Source: Candidatus Saccharimonadia bacterium (GTDB taxonomy: Bacteria; Patescibacteriota; Saccharimonadia; Saccharimonadales; UBA4665). From it: a stretch of DNA of 5,850 nucleotides. The notes below the pieces were generated by a model, which saw only the letters and a program-made list of their open reading frames with translations, was not told the origin of the DNA and did not search any database. The position numbers and the translations under genes are program-made. Every line of letters begins with the position of its first letter. Position 1 is the first letter of the stretch. The stretch spans positions 1 to 5,850 of the forward strand of contig JALQUD010000064.1 of NCBI GenBank assembly GCA_023268595.1, in the 5' to 3' direction. Positions 5,643 to 5,850 of this stretch are shown here, in pieces.

Positions 5643-5850
5643 TCAGATAATCATGGTGGCCGCAGTACGGTAGGGAGCCCAAGTGGAGGCAATGATTTCC
5701 AGTTCCTCTGGACTGGCAGAAGGAAGTGCTTTGATTTCTTTCAATCCGTTGCGGGCTGCCAGGTCGCTCACCGGGTAGATATCTCGTCGCTGGAGGGCTT
5801 CGATCAGATAGATATCGGCAGTCCATGTACCGATGCCCTTCAGAGAGCAG
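5643..5850 (-). CDS. DNA-3-methyladenine glycosylase, AlkA/HhH-GPD family (C-terminal part, cut by the window edge)
   Basis: Reading leftwards from the edge, 68 codons end at TGA (5643-5645); the start is outside the window. The fragment opens with LKGIGTWTADIYLI, the helix-hairpin-helix of the HhH-GPD superfamily, whose GIG.WTA form is typical of AlkA and yeast Mag-type enzymes. PVSDLAAR follows, its Asp (fragment residue 29) being at the place of the catalytic Asp (Asp238 in E. coli AlkA). Near the end WAPYRTAA matches the family's WxPYRSxAAWYLW, but the protein stops at MII just after, so the last aromatic turn is shortened. These enzymes excise alkylated purines to start base-excision repair in the cytoplasm. 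The fragment has no four-Cys cluster, unlike endonuclease III. It lies 94 bases upstream of the pseudo-subtilase gene, which has its own promoter candidate. Confidence 0.85.
   Translation of the reverse strand, partial: CSLKGIGTWTADIYLIEALQRRDIYPVSDLAARNGLKEIKALPSASPEELEIIASTWAPYRTAATMII

Noticed and set aside
5578..5826. 82-codon minus-strand open frame at the right edge
   Set aside because: It overlaps the glycosylase fragment on the same strand in another frame. The other frame gives recognisable HhH and WxPYR motifs, whereas this one is low-complexity with no known pattern.
1..5850. Alternative genetic code (UGA as Gly)
   Set aside because: TGA ends both the permease and the glycosylase at sensible lengths, and no internal TGA interrupts a recognised domain.

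Overview
This window probably comes from a candidate-phyla-radiation (Patescibacteria) bacterium, most likely a Saccharibacteria (TM7) relative. The evidence is the C-terminal dockerin with its 'DLSxLLSxWG' repeats, exported proteins with long Arg/Lys-rich N-termini before a single hydrophobic segment, a minimal 'EAESGT...SGSQAVTF' motif, a DUF998-like membrane domain, and start codons right behind -10 boxes with no Shine-Dalgarno. GC is about 55% by eye, rather high for that group. TAA and TGA act as stops, so there is no sign of the Gly-UGA code of Gracilibacteria/SR1. The taxonomic call is inference.

Layout. Bases 1-73 may hold the last codons of an unidentified gene, followed by a strong intrinsic terminator (127-170). 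On the plus strand come (i) a large multi-TM protein fusing a DUF998-like membrane domain to a C-terminal aminoacyl-phosphatidylglycerol synthase (DUF2156, MprF-type) domain, and 27 bp later (ii) a secreted matrixin-like zinc metalloprotease with an intact HExxHxxGxxH site. These meet, almost tail to tail (6 bp), a minus-strand set: (iii) a TauE/SafE-type permease; upstream of it (iv) a secreted subtilisin-fold protein with a Pro-Thr linker and dockerin; and, entering from the right edge, (v) the C-terminal 68 residues of an AlkA-type DNA-3-methyladenine glycosylase.

The most notable observation concerns (iv). The S8 fold is clearly recognisable, but the catalytic Asp, His and Ser and the oxyanion-hole Asn all appear replaced (Gly, Asn, Glu, Tyr), while the frame, linker and calcium-binding dockerin are intact. 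It looks like a secreted pseudoprotease used for binding or scaffolding. The second observation is a consistent pattern of apparently leaderless promoters, TATACT-8 nt-ATG twice and an extended -10 with 7 nt before ATG once, which also decides the start codons.

Taken together the window is mainly cell-surface: lipid head-group modification or membrane remodelling, an exported active protease, an exported inactive protease-like protein with a docking module, and a small-anion permease. A single pathway cannot be shown from the sequence.
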